A stretch of DNA of 16,344 bases from Christensenella sp. UBA5893 (lineage in GTDB: Bacteria > Bacillota > Clostridia > Christensenellales > UBA1242). The position numbers and the translations under genes are program-made. This document shows, in pieces, positions 1 to 7,867 of the stretch (position 1 is the stretch's first letter; each line of letters opens with the position of its first letter). The notes below the pieces were generated by a model. The model made no database searches, was not told the DNA's origin, and saw only the letters and a program-made list of their open reading frames with translations. The stretch lies in the NCBI GenBank assembly GCA_002431905.1, contig DJER01000002.1, forward strand, positions 1 to 16,344. The letters run 5' to 3'.

Positions 1-334
1 AACTCTAACGTTATTTGTATAACCACTAACTTTTGTTAGTTAATTATCTTTGTTAGATTTTGTCTGTACTCATAAACTTTTACTGACTCGTAATAGTTCT
101 TGTTGTACATTCTCAATTTTTTATTTTTTCTAAATTGACAGATATACTTTGTGTTGTTATTCTAAACATTTAACCTTTACTATTCTTGTACAATATTTAA
201 TTTTTATGGTTCTTTGCTATCAGCACTTCCGTGTGATAACAACAAGATAATACCACATACCGCGAGCATTGTCAACGACTTTTTTAAATTTTTTCAAATA
301 TTTTTTATTCTATTCATTTTATCTTTTTTGTATA
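1..334. other. AT-rich non-coding leader region
   Basis: No convincing gene is visible here. The stretch is strongly AT-rich. It contains a small hairpin, ACTAAC-TTTT-GTTAGT at 25-40, with no T-run behind it. A possible distal promoter on the plus strand is TTGACA (135-140), a 17-bp spacer and TATTCT (158-163). It would give a leader of about 220 nt for the kinase gene, but a better and closer promoter exists at 335-363. Open frames starting at 214 and 269 run through T-rich DNA, encode low-complexity Phe/Leu/Tyr-rich peptides, and lack ribosome binding sites. Confidence 0.5.
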
Positions 335-363
335 TTGACAACCATTTGGTTTTATCTTATCAT
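335..363 (+). promoter_or_regulatory. sigma-A-type promoter of the HipA-like kinase gene
   Basis: The -35 box TTGACA (335-340) is perfect. A 17-bp spacer separates it from TATCAT (358-363), which matches 5 of 6 positions of the -10 consensus. The inferred start site near 370 leaves a leader of about 20 nt before the ATG at 392. The promoter lies inside the would-be N-terminal extension of the longer TTG-started frame, which argues that the extension is not translated. Confidence 0.7.
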
Positions 364-391
364 ATATATAGTAAAAGGGTGTTTAGGCTTA

Positions 392-1360
392 ATGGGATTC
401 TTAAAGAATAGGTCAAAATATAAAAAACTCAAACCAAAGTATATAGACAACTCAAAGTCTAACTTTCGTATAAACAGAAGTTACAAGTCGCCACATTTCA
501 AATTATTCTACAATGGAAAATATATTTACTTTAAGACTCAAGACAGTGACGATTTGCGTTTTAATGAGTTAATTTGTAATGAAATTGCAAAACAGATGCA
601 TATCAATTGTGTTGAATATAATTTGGCAGAACTAAAATATTATGGAATCAATTACAAAGGGTTGATTTCCAACGATTTTGTAAAAGATAACCAATCTTTT
701 GTGCCATGTGCAACATTTTCACTCGGTGCAAATGATGGACTATGTGGTGTTGTTAGAAATCTCAAAAAATTTGAAAAACAAAATAAATGTGTTTTTGATA
801 TAAACAAAATTGAGTTCGACCTATTCAAGATTATCGTTTTTGATTATCTAACCTGTCAGTCCGATAGACATGATTGCAATTTTGGGTTTATTCAAGACAA
901 AGGCAGTTATCCCCCACTTTTGGAAGTTGCCCCAATTTTCGATAGTGAATTATCTTTTGGGGTTACCAGCAAAAAGAATTTTAAAGATATATTTAGCATT
1001 TTAAATCTAAATTCAAGATTTACTCCATACAACTTTAATAATCTAAATTATAATTGCATAATTGGAAACGAAAATAATATTCTTACACGTGAAATCATAT
1101 ATTATGCAAAAAACAAACCACTTCTATTAGATTATGTAAAATTTGTTATAAGAGATTTTAACACAGCAAATCTTGACAAAGAACTTAAAAAGAAAGGAAT
1201 TTTTGTTCCAAAAGAAAAGTTGGAACTTGTTGGTAATATTATCGATATCAAAAAAAGAGAATTACTAAAAACCTATATCAGTATGCTTACTCCAAAAAAA
1301 GATAATATCAACACAAACAAGAAAGCAAACGACAATACAAAAAAATACACTCTTGAGTAA
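392..1360 (+). CDS. HipA-like Ser/Thr kinase-fold protein
   Basis: This 322-residue protein resembles the kinase domain of the HipA / phosphatidylinositol-kinase-like family. Visible motifs are a probable ATP-binding lysine in YIYFKT (about residue 48), a catalytic-loop-like CQSDRHDCNFG (D158, R159, H160, N163) and a metal-binding-like APIFD (D184). In the family these form the HxD-like and DFG-like parts of an active kinase, so the protein may well be catalytic. The start is placed at ATG 392: it follows an AAAGGGTG ribosome-binding stretch at about 10 nt and a strong promoter at 335-363. A longer frame from a TTG at 269 would add a 41-residue hydrophobic tail, but it has no ribosome binding site and spans the promoter. 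No HipB-like DNA-binding antitoxin lies on either side, so a toxin role is not established. The gene stands alone between its promoter and a bidirectional terminator. Confidence 0.75.
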   Translation: MGFLKNRSKYKKLKPKYIDNSKSNFRINRSYKSPHFKLFYNGKYIYFKTQDSDDLRFNELICNEIAKQMHINCVEYNLAELKYYGINYKGLISNDFVKDNQSFVPCATFSLGANDGLCGVVRNLKKFEKQNKCVFDINKIEFDLFKIIVFDYLTCQSDRHDCNFGFIQDKGSYPPLLEVAPIFDSELSFGVTSKKNFKDIFSILNLNSRFTPYNFNNLNYNCIIGNENNILTREIIYYAKNKPLLLDYVKFVIRDFNTANLDKELKKKGIFVPKEKLELVGNIIDIKKRELLKTYISMLTPKKDNINTNKKANDNTKKYTLE

Positions 1361-1381
1361 AACTCAAAAGTGTGTTTTTTT
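1347..1381. terminator. bidirectional intrinsic terminator
   Basis: A near-perfect 12-bp stem is formed by 1347-1358 and 1362-1373, with a 3-nt loop. T7 follows on the plus strand, and an A-rich tract precedes the stem and gives the T-run on the minus strand. It ends the kinase gene, whose stop codon lies in the stem, and also the convergent lysine operon. Confidence 0.85.
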
Positions 1382-2258
1382 ATTTTATATTTTTGAATAA
1401 AAGTTCGGCAATATTAACTTTGCAAACATCGTAAAAGTGGTTGATGTTTGCCGTTGCATTAACTTCACAAACAACCGGGCCATTGATACTACGCAAGATA
1501 TCAACAACTGCAAAATCGCAACCAAGAGTTTTTGCGGCATTTACAGCAAGTTGCTCATCATTATATGTTGGAATATAACTTGACATTGTTCCACCAAGAC
1601 CAACATTTGACCTAAAATCACTACCACTACCTTGACGTCTTAATGATGCAACAACCTTATTTTTGATAACAAAAATTCTTATATCATTACCACTTGATTC
1701 AGTTATATATTCTTGGAACAAAAGTCTGCTATAGCTATGTTCTGAAATAATTTTGTAGATATCATCTTTTGACCTTGCCAAAAATACGTTTTCACCGGAT
1801 GCACCATAAAAATCTTTTATAACAAGTGGCAATCCCAAATCGCTTATTGCATTGTCGATAAAATCTGAAATGCTTTTTTGATTGTTTGGGTTTATTGATG
1901 GCAAAATTACTGTTTTTGGAATATTTACATTTGTTTTGGCAAGTTCTTGATACATATTTGCCTTATTTTCACAAATATCAAGTGCCCTTGACGGATTAAC
2001 AACCTTAACACCCATCATTTCCAAATTTTTTGCAAGATGAGCATCTTTGTTAAAAAACAAACAATAGTCATATGTGCCATAGCTGTCATGCGATTTAACT
2101 TCATCATTGTCTATGTATGTATAAAGTTGGGTGTTTGACCTAAATGCAAGTGCAATGTTAAACTTTTTGGCAGCATCAATCAGCATTTTGTTTTTTTCTA
2201 TAAATGAGAACTCATCACCAATCTCATCATTATATACAACTAAAATTTTTCCTCTCAT
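1380..2258 (-). CDS. RimK-like ATP-grasp ligase
   Basis: This is a 292-residue ATP-grasp protein of the RimK / glutamate-ligase-like group. These enzymes activate a carboxylate as an acyl phosphate and couple it to an amine. It shows an N-terminal Rossmann-like half (KILVVYNDE), a lid and ATP-binding strand (PLVIKDFYGASGENVFL), a substrate/ATP loop (SSGNDIRIFVIKNKVVASLRRQG), the glycine-rich LGGTMSSYIPT and the metal-binding end VVDILRS...VCEVNATANINHF. The length is normal for RimK relatives. The start is placed at ATG 2258, 8 nt behind an AGAGG site. A TTG at 2306 would overlap the upstream stop (TTGA) but has no ribosome binding site. It is the last gene of the asd-dapA-dapB-aspartate kinase operon. 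Its substrate cannot be read from sequence. Its position suggests a link to lysine/diaminopimelate or cell-wall metabolism, but that is inference, and it should not be equated with LysX because no LysW carrier is seen. Confidence 0.8.
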   Translation of the reverse strand: MRGKILVVYNDEIGDEFSFIEKNKMLIDAAKKFNIALAFRSNTQLYTYIDNDEVKSHDSYGTYDYCLFFNKDAHLAKNLEMMGVKVVNPSRALDICENKANMYQELAKTNVNIPKTVILPSINPNNQKSISDFIDNAISDLGLPLVIKDFYGASGENVFLARSKDDIYKIISEHSYSRLLFQEYITESSGNDIRIFVIKNKVVASLRRQGSGSDFRSNVGLGGTMSSYIPTYNDEQLAVNAAKTLGCDFAVVDILRSINGPVVCEVNATANINHFYDVCKVNIAELLFKNIK

Positions 2259-2302
2259 TAAGAAAACCTCTCGCCTAAATATATCATATACACAAAAGAT
2301 TT

Positions 2303-3262
2303 TCAATAAAGATTTTTATAAATTTGCAAAATATTTTCTTTGTAATTTTCTTGAGAACATTGTTTTTGAACAAGGTTGTATTTTTTATCTCTAAAAAATA
2401 CAAGGGCTTTTGAGCCGTCTAATTTATAGCATATAAATTTAACCATTTTACAGTTGTCAACAACCAAAGTTTTTTTGTGCTTTATTTCAAAGATATTCCC
2501 GACTTTCAGTTTGATATTGTTTCCTTGCAAAATATCTATGCAAGCATTATGGATGACATTTGCATCACACTTGGTCATAATATCCAAGTCGGCGTATGAC
2601 ATTTTTTTGATTTGTTTTGATTGCATAACTTTTGGGTTAACTCTTCTTATTCCGCAAACATCTGTCCAATTTTCGTAAGTTTTGGCATTCAAACATTTTG
2701 AGATAATTGCACCTGTTATATCGGATCCTCCACGAGAAAAGATTTTAATACTATTGTTTTCATCAAGACCATAAAATCCACAAGTTGCAAATCTTTTATA
2801 TTTGTTTAAATAATATTTTAATTTATTTTTTGTTTTATTGTAATTTATTTTATCTTTTTGAAAGAAAATAATTTTTTCTGCTGGAACAAATTTTATATCA
2901 AGATATTTTGACATAAGCAAAGTTGTGATATATTCGCCTTTTGATATAAGATAGTCTGCATTTTTTGTTGATAAAAAATTGTTATGATAATTATTTAATA
3001 ATTTTTTTATATTTATGTTCAATTTTAAATTTTTTTGTAATTTATTAAATTTATTTAATATTATTTTTTTATTTTTTACAATATTTTTATTTTGAGTTAT
3101 TTCAATTAGTAAATCTGTGATTTTTTTGTCATTCGGATAACTTTTTCCAATAGCAGAAAAAACGAAAACTTGTCTTTTTTTGCTATTTTCTTTTAATTTT
3201 TTTATATTTTTAATTGACTTTATACTTGTGGTTGATGAACCGCCAAACTTACATACTATCAA
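2303..3262 (-). CDS. aspartate kinase, short form without clear ACT domains
   Basis: The product would phosphorylate L-aspartate to aspartyl-4-phosphate, the first step towards lysine, threonine and methionine, and it feeds asd in the same operon. Amino-acid-kinase motifs are visible: KFGGSS at residues 5-10, SKGEYITT near 108-115, SRGGSD at 176-181 and NWTDVCGIRRVNPKV near 198-212. The protein has 319 residues against about 400-450 for usual aspartokinases. Only about 55 residues follow the catalytic domain, so the paired ACT domains that bind lysine or threonine are missing or reduced. It is extremely Lys/Asn-rich, more than its neighbours. The start is a TTG at 3262, seven to eight nt behind a GGAG inside the end of dapB, with a 14-nt overlap. 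No better in-frame start precedes KFGG. A divergent or feedback-insensitive enzyme is likely; loss of activity is less likely because the core motifs are kept. Confidence 0.85.
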   Translation of the reverse strand: MIVCKFGGSSTTSIKSIKNIKKLKENSKKRQVFVFSAIGKSYPNDKKITDLLIEITQNKNIVKNKKIILNKFNKLQKNLKLNINIKKLLNNYHNNFLSTKNADYLISKGEYITTLLMSKYLDIKFVPAEKIIFFQKDKINYNKTKNKLKYYLNKYKRFATCGFYGLDENNSIKIFSRGGSDITGAIISKCLNAKTYENWTDVCGIRRVNPKVMQSKQIKKMSYADLDIMTKCDANVIHNACIDILQGNNIKLKVGNIFEIKHKKTLVVDNCKMVKFICYKLDGSKALVFFRDKKYNLVQKQCSQENYKENILQIYKNLY

Positions 3263-3905
3263 TCAGATTCTCCATATCGTAAAGTCCGCATTTTTTTGTT
3301 AATATATATTTACAAGCATTATATGCTCCAGAGCAAAACACTTGTCTACTCTCGGCATTATGTGTAATGGTTAATGTTTCATAATCGCTGTAAACACTTA
3401 CTTTGTGTACACCTACAACATTGCCAACACGAAGAGCGACGACTTTTGGTGTGACATTATTTTTCTTTAAGGTTGACATCAACATTTTTGCCGAACCTGA
3501 CGGAATGTCTTTTTTGGTTTTGTGGTGGACTTCTTCCAAGACAACATCTTGATTTTGCCAACACCTTAAATGCTTTACCATTCGATTTAGAAGATTAAAC
3601 ATAATTGAAAAATTTGACGACATAAAAATCGGCAAAGTTTTGCTTTGTTTTTTGATTTTTGCAAGGTTCTCTTTTGTGTGGTTTGTTGTTGCAATAACAA
3701 GTGGCAAATTCTTACTTCTTGCAAAATTCAAATTTTGTGATAATGCACTTGCAGATGAAAAATCAAGAACAACATCGCCCATTGCACTATTTAGGTCACT
3801 TAAATTTTCTTTGTCGATTGCAACAAACGAAATATCTTTTTGCGTTAAAAAGTTTTGCATTTCTTTCCCCATTTTACCTTGCGAACCGATTAATATAATT
3901 TTCAT
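3249..3905 (-). CDS. dapB: 4-hydroxy-tetrahydrodipicolinate reductase
   Basis: DapB reduces the DapA product to tetrahydrodipicolinate with NAD(P)H in diaminopimelate and lysine synthesis. Sequence support includes the nucleotide-binding GSQGKMG at residues 7-13, the family signature EEVHHKTKKDIPSGSA at about 124-139 (H127/H128, K131 and the PSG substrate loop), RVGNVVGVHKV at 159-169 and the C-terminal HNAESRQVFCSGAYNACKYI. At 218 residues it is on the short side, since many DapB proteins have 240-270, with the shortening mainly between the N-terminal strands. The ATG overlaps the dapA stop as ATGA, suggesting translational coupling. The end overlaps the aspartate kinase start by 14 nt. Confidence 0.94.
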   Translation of the reverse strand: MKIILIGSQGKMGKEMQNFLTQKDISFVAIDKENLSDLNSAMGDVVLDFSSASALSQNLNFARSKNLPLVIATTNHTKENLAKIKKQSKTLPIFMSSNFSIMFNLLNRMVKHLRCWQNQDVVLEEVHHKTKKDIPSGSAKMLMSTLKKNNVTPKVVALRVGNVVGVHKVSVYSDYETLTITHNAESRQVFCSGAYNACKYILTKKCGLYDMENLIDSM

Positions 3906-4750
3906 AAACTTTGCATATCCTTATCTAATATTTTTTTATGATGTTGTTCAATTTTTGTTAATGGCTCCCTTAACTGATTTTTAATTTGCTTTTGTTTTGA
4001 AAGCACATATTTTATTGGAATTGGGTTTGGTTCAGCAAACAAATCTTTGTTTATTTGGTAAAATTTTTTTGCATACTTTTTATGCTTGTCAATATTTTTC
4101 CATGCCAAAACGACTTCTTCTGGATAAGCATTTGATGTCACACTTATTATTCCACTTGCACCAAGTGTATGGAACACAAAACTCAAATTGTCATTACCAC
4201 AATATATTTTTTTGCAATCAACTTTTTCAAAAACCTCCAAAATATGCTCAATATTGCCATTTGCTTCTTTTATTCCAGCAAAATTTTTTAATAGTGTCAA
4301 AGTTTTGTATGTATTCGGCAAGATATTAACACCTGTTCTTGATGGAACATTATACACAAAAAATGGAATATTCATTTCATTTATTTTTTTGTAGTAGTCA
4401 ACAATTCCGTTTTGTGTTGACTTGTTGTAATATGGAGTAACGCAAAGCACAGCATCTGCACCAAGACCTCTTGCTTGAATACAATTTTTTATTGCCAAAT
4501 TTGTATTATTTGAACCTGTGCCCACAATAAGTTTTGTCGGAGATATTATATTTTTTCTTGCAAATCTTATAATCTCTTCCCTTTCGTAATAATCAATTGT
4601 TGAACTTTCGCCAGTGGTTCCCAAAACCAAAATTGCATCCACACCTGAATCAATTTGATTTTTTATCAATTTTTCAAGTGCAACAAAGTCAACACTTTTA
4701 TCGTTTTTGAATGGTGTGACAAGTGCAGTACAAACACCTTTAAATATCAT
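3902..4750 (-). CDS. dapA: 4-hydroxy-tetrahydrodipicolinate synthase
   Basis: DapA condenses pyruvate with aspartate semialdehyde, the branch step into diaminopimelate and lysine. It is a Schiff-base TIM-barrel enzyme of the usual length (282 residues). The expected residues are visible: the LGTTGES loop at 43-49, Y133 in FFVYNVPSRTGVNI with R138, and the Schiff-base lysine K161 in GIKEANGN. The Tyr, Arg and Lys positions fall at the standard family numbering. The ATG overlaps the asd stop (ATGA) and has a GGAG site 7 nt upstream, within the end of asd. Asd supplies its substrate and DapB takes its product, so three consecutive steps are encoded side by side. Confidence 0.96.
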   Translation of the reverse strand: MIFKGVCTALVTPFKNDKSVDFVALEKLIKNQIDSGVDAILVLGTTGESSTIDYYEREEIIRFARKNIISPTKLIVGTGSNNTNLAIKNCIQARGLGADAVLCVTPYYNKSTQNGIVDYYKKINEMNIPFFVYNVPSRTGVNILPNTYKTLTLLKNFAGIKEANGNIEHILEVFEKVDCKKIYCGNDNLSFVFHTLGASGIISVTSNAYPEEVVLAWKNIDKHKKYAKKFYQINKDLFAEPNPIPIKYVLSKQKQIKNQLREPLTKIEQHHKKILDKDMQSL

Positions 4751-5724
4751 TGCTCGCTCCTTTTTATTAGTTCTTTCAAAATTTGAACACCATTTTGTGA
4801 TGCACCTTTTCTAAGGTTATCGCCAACTACAAAAATTGAAAATGAATTTTTTCCAAGTTCAGTTTTTCGCAACCTGCCAACATAAACATCTTTTTTATTC
4901 TTTACAAAACGTGGTTGCAATTTTGAAAAATCATCTCCAACATACTCTACATTTTTAGTGCTTTTGAGTACATTTTTTATATCTTGAAGCATTACGTTTT
5001 TTCTTGTTTTAAAATTTATACTTATGCTATGGCAAATATCAACATTAACCCTTACACAAGTTGCTGTAACCTTTATTGTGTTATCATTCAAAATCTTTTT
5101 TGTTTCATATATCATTTTGTTTTCTTCTCGGCTGAACCCATGCTCATCAATATTACCGATATACGGCAAAATATTGTTATCAATAACAAAGTCAAGTTTC
5201 CTTAATTTTGATTGCTCGCTTTCTTTTTGGTCAAGTAGTGCCATTTGCCCTGCACCACTTAATGATTGATAAGACGTGTACTCAACACTTTTAAGGCCAA
5301 ATAATTTGTGAATATTAAATAGTGCCATAAGAGAAATGGTGGTTGAACAATTTGGGTTGCAAAAAATATTTCCTTTTGCCATATCCATATTTATTTCTGG
5401 TACAATAATTGGATATTCTTTTCTATATAAACTGGAAAAATCAATAACCCTTGTGCCAAGTTTTGCCAAGGCTCTTACATAATCTTTTGAAACGCTTTCC
5501 GGTGTGCAAAAAAGTGCAAAATCAAATTTCTTCCCTTGCATGTTTCCTTTACTTAATTCTTGAACATAAATCTTTTTGTTATTTATGTCAAAAACTTTTC
5601 CAACCGAATTTTTGTTTGCATACAAATATATATCATTATCATTAAGTTCGTATTCCTTTAACATTTCAACTGTTTTTCGTCCAACAAGACCTGTTGCACC
5701 AACAATAGCAATTTTCTTTTTCAT
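4747..5724 (-). CDS. asd: aspartate-semialdehyde dehydrogenase
   Basis: Asd reduces aspartyl-4-phosphate to aspartate semialdehyde with NADPH. The 325-residue protein begins with the nucleotide-binding motif IVGATGLVGRKTVEML. It carries the catalytic cysteine C126 in NPNCSTT, SYQSLSGAGQ with Q153, a likely catalytic histidine in CHSISINF and the C-terminal RKGASQNGVQIL. The length fits the family. ATG 5724 has a GGAG site 8 nt upstream, which is buried in a hairpin (5727-5758). It is the first gene of the five-gene operon and overlaps dapA by 4 nt. No clean sigma-A promoter is visible between the upstream lipoprotein terminator and this start, so the operon promoter is weak, unusual or further upstream. 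Confidence 0.95.
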   Translation of the reverse strand: MKKKIAIVGATGLVGRKTVEMLKEYELNDNDIYLYANKNSVGKVFDINNKKIYVQELSKGNMQGKKFDFALFCTPESVSKDYVRALAKLGTRVIDFSSLYRKEYPIIVPEINMDMAKGNIFCNPNCSTTISLMALFNIHKLFGLKSVEYTSYQSLSGAGQMALLDQKESEQSKLRKLDFVIDNNILPYIGNIDEHGFSREENKMIYETKKILNDNTIKVTATCVRVNVDICHSISINFKTRKNVMLQDIKNVLKSTKNVEYVGDDFSKLQPRFVKNKKDVYVGRLRKTELGKNSFSIFVVGDNLRKGASQNGVQILKELIKRSEQ

Positions 5725-5726
5725 AA

Positions 5727-5758
5727 AAAATACTCCATTAATATAAATGAAGTATTTT
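5727..5758 (-). promoter_or_regulatory. hairpin covering the asd ribosome binding site
   Basis: On the minus strand a 12-bp stem, including one G-U pair, forms between 5747-5758 and 5727-5738 around an 8-nt AT loop. The second arm contains the GGAG ribosome binding site of asd and runs into a T tract just before the ATG. It could block ribosome access or act as a weak attenuator. The stem has only three G-C pairs, so its strength is uncertain. No known riboswitch structure is recognisable, and the leader is too short for a lysine riboswitch. Confidence 0.5.
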
Positions 5759-5768
5759 CAATATTTGT

Positions 5769-5799
5769 TAAAAAAGAATGTAAGTTTTCCTTACATTCT
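5769..5799 (-). terminator. intrinsic terminator of the lipoprotein gene
   Basis: A perfect 10-bp stem pairs 5790-5799 with 5775-5784 around a 5-nt loop. On the minus strand it is followed by a run of six T. It lies just downstream of the lipoprotein stop codon at 5806 and separates that gene from the asd operon. Confidence 0.85.
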
Positions 5800-5805
5800 C
5801 ATTTT

Positions 5806-7137
5806 CTAATTTTCGTTTGATTTTATATCATCTGCCAAAACTTCGGCAATGCATTCAACCTTTGTTCTGCCATCTTCAATAATTCTGTTATTTGCTCTGT
5901 GACAATAATATGTGTCAGTTGAGTTGTTTGCAGTCTTTGCATAGAAATATACATATTCGCCAGCAATGTCAACAGCATTTTCGCCTTGCTTTATATTTGA
6001 AATTTCAGCAACTGTTTGAACTTTTTTATCTTTGTAACTTATTCTAAAAAGACCTTTACTTGTTGAATAGTAAACATAGTCGCCATATATTTTTTCAATT
6101 TTTGCTTCTTCATCAACAAGTGGAGTTTCTTCAAAGTTTAACATAATTTTTTTGTTATATTCAAAAGCATAATTATCTTCATTTATAACTGAAAACTTTG
6201 AAATTGCATCGGTTGTTGAATTGTTTGAAGTTGTTTCGCCAACAACAGTTAAAACATTTTCGCCACTTTCAAATGTTGCTTCCATTGTGTTTGAATAATA
6301 AAGTGAAACTTTTGTTGTTGTGTCTAATCTCTTGTAATAAAGTTTTCCACCTTCAAAAGCAACCAAACTTACTGTTTCCCTTGTATTTCTTGAAATCAAT
6401 GATTTCTTGTTATTTGACAAATTATATTTGTATAAATTGTTTCCTGAAAGTCCTGCAGTTTTGTCTTGTTCGCTAATATCTGTTGTGTAATAGAATACGT
6501 CCAATTTCCCATAATTTGTTGGAAATACAACATCTTGCACATCACTTACAAGTGTTTCAACTTTCCCAAGTTTGTCAGCTATTGTAAGTTTTACAATTTT
6601 GTTATTATCAAAAATCAATAAATATGGCGTATCGTCTGTAACCAAGAAAAATTTTCCTTGTGTTGTTTCTGTTGATAAAATTTCTTGTCTGCCGGTTCCA
6701 TCAAGCTTAATTCTAAAGAGTGTTGTAAATTTAAACAAATCTTCACCCTTTTTATTTTTGTGAGCATTTGGAGATGTGAAATACAAATAATTGCCAACGA
6801 TAAATGTATTTGAATTATTAAAACCTGCAATTTTTGTTGTAACTTTTTCTATATTCTCAATAAAATCGTCATCATCCCTTGTTGTGTAACCAAACTCGTC
6901 CGTCTTTACTCTGTAAAGCGCATTTTGATTTGCTGTTTTGTCTTCGTTTGCGTTTCCAGAAAGTGAACTGTAATCAACAAATGTGTTGGCATAATAAACA
7001 TAATTGCCCATCATTACAACACTTCCACCATTGGAGTCAACATCGCCTTTTGGCATTTCTAGTTTTGGAGTACAACCTACCAAAACAAAGCATAAGCACA
7101 ATACAAGTGCCAATACATATTTAATACTTTTTTTCAT
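5806..7137 (-). CDS. secreted lipoprotein with YVYY-type beta repeats (DUF5050-like)
   Basis: The 443-residue product starts with a lipoprotein signal (MKKSIKYVLALVLCLCFVLVGC). The lipobox LVGC predicts lipid attachment at C22 and anchoring on the outer face of the membrane. The rest contains recurring blocks of the form G-x-YVYY...LYRVKTD, GNYLYFTSP...LFRIKLDGTGRQEI, GKLYYKRLD, GDYVYYSTSKGLFRISYKD and GEYVYFYAK. This pattern fits DUF5050-like beta-propeller proteins. No catalytic residues are evident, and a binding or sensing role is a guess. ATG 7137 has an AAGGA site about 10 nt upstream. The gene has its own promoter at 7165-7193 and a terminator at 5769-5799, so it is probably monocistronic. 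There is no sequence link to the lysine genes downstream. Confidence 0.75.
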   Translation of the reverse strand: MKKSIKYVLALVLCLCFVLVGCTPKLEMPKGDVDSNGGSVVMMGNYVYYANTFVDYSSLSGNANEDKTANQNALYRVKTDEFGYTTRDDDDFIENIEKVTTKIAGFNNSNTFIVGNYLYFTSPNAHKNKKGEDLFKFTTLFRIKLDGTGRQEILSTETTQGKFFLVTDDTPYLLIFDNNKIVKLTIADKLGKVETLVSDVQDVVFPTNYGKLDVFYYTTDISEQDKTAGLSGNNLYKYNLSNNKKSLISRNTRETVSLVAFEGGKLYYKRLDTTTKVSLYYSNTMEATFESGENVLTVVGETTSNNSTTDAISKFSVINEDNYAFEYNKKIMLNFEETPLVDEEAKIEKIYGDYVYYSTSKGLFRISYKDKKVQTVAEISNIKQGENAVDIAGEYVYFYAKTANNSTDTYYCHRANNRIIEDGRTKVECIAEVLADDIKSNEN

Positions 7138-7164
7138 AAATTAAAAATCCTTATAAACTGCTAA

Positions 7165-7193
7165 ATGTTATCATTAAAAATTTTTTGTGTCAA
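7165..7193 (-). promoter_or_regulatory. sigma-A-type promoter of the lipoprotein gene
   Basis: Read on the minus strand, a perfect TTGACA (7188-7193) is followed by a 17-bp spacer and TAACAT (7165-7170, 4 of 6). The -35 box lies 3 nt beyond the stop codon of the upstream gene. Confidence 0.7.
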
Positions 7194-7195
7194 TA

Positions 7196-7810
7196 CTATT
7201 CTTCAACAGACTCAAACTTGATTGAAAAATCGTTTGGTTCATCATTAAATCCAACATCAACTTTTTTTACTCTTGTTGTTAAAGTTATTGTTGCAGAATC
7301 TGGCTGACTTCCTTCTCCTTGATAAGGTTGAAGAACAATACCCTCACCGTCTGGAGACACTGTGTTTGAAATAAATTCTGAATTATCTTTGAATGTATCA
7401 AAAGATACTCTTATTGCAACCAATGAATAGTTGTATACAACAATTGTATAAACAATTGGGGTTGACGCATTGATAAATGATAAGCTTTCCCCTATATTCC
7501 AATCAGTTAACAAACTTTGTGAATTTTGTCCACGCATTGACTCTTCAAACTCAACTTTGCGAACAAGGCCAATTGCTTTTTTGTAATCTTCAACTGTTTC
7601 ATAGCCAGAAGGTGGGGTTGTGGAGTTTGCTTGTTGACAACCCGACACAGAGCAGTCCAAAGCAACATAAACAGAGTCAGATGGTTCAAACGCAATTGTG
7701 TTTGATATGGAGAACGATTGATTCATTTTTGCATAAACATTTATTCCAAAAAGACACACTGCAAATAATATTATTGCAATAGATGATGTTATAATAAACC
7801 TTCTACGCAT
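7196..7810 (-). CDS. small secreted protein, beta-rich
   Basis: This 204-residue protein is not recognised by name. It begins with RRR followed by a hydrophobic segment ending FGINVYA, a likely signal peptide or N-terminal anchor cut near residue 23. After this comes FSISNTIAFEPSDSVYVAL and a beta-type region (YTIVVYNYSLVAIRVSF...TITLTTRVKKVDVGF). The signal plus the first strand resembles the N-termini of the two large surface proteins at 12626-14497 and 14752-16158. The later part resembles the first domain of the BspA-like protein in pattern (VV-x-N-x(3)-I-x-V), suggestive of TasA/camelysin-type beta sandwiches, though this is weak. ATG 7810 sits 5 nt behind GGAGG; an in-frame TTG at 7822 begins before that site and is rejected. 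No sortase motif is seen. Confidence 0.7.
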   Translation of the reverse strand: MRRRFIITSSIAIILFAVCLFGINVYAKMNQSFSISNTIAFEPSDSVYVALDCSVSGCQQANSTTPPSGYETVEDYKKAIGLVRKVEFEESMRGQNSQSLLTDWNIGESLSFINASTPIVYTIVVYNYSLVAIRVSFDTFKDNSEFISNTVSPDGEGIVLQPYQGEGSQPDSATITLTTRVKKVDVGFNDEPNDFSIKFESVEE

Positions 7811-7867
7811 ATGCGCCTCCAACTTTTTAATCTATAGCAGATACAAATCTACTATTAATACAATGTA

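Noticed and set aside
207..251. A 14-codon open frame that could be a leader peptide
   Set aside because: No ribosome binding site and no terminator/antiterminator behind it; it probably lies upstream of the main start site.
269..391. N-terminal extension of the kinase from a TTG start, forming a hydrophobic membrane-like segment
   Set aside because: No ribosome binding site, T-rich low-complexity DNA, and it spans a strong promoter (TTGACA-N17-TATCAT) whose start site lies about 20 nt before the ATG at 392.
5725..5805. Lysine riboswitch ahead of asd
   Set aside because: The leader between terminator and start codon is far too short for the L-box aptamer, and its conserved elements are not seen.
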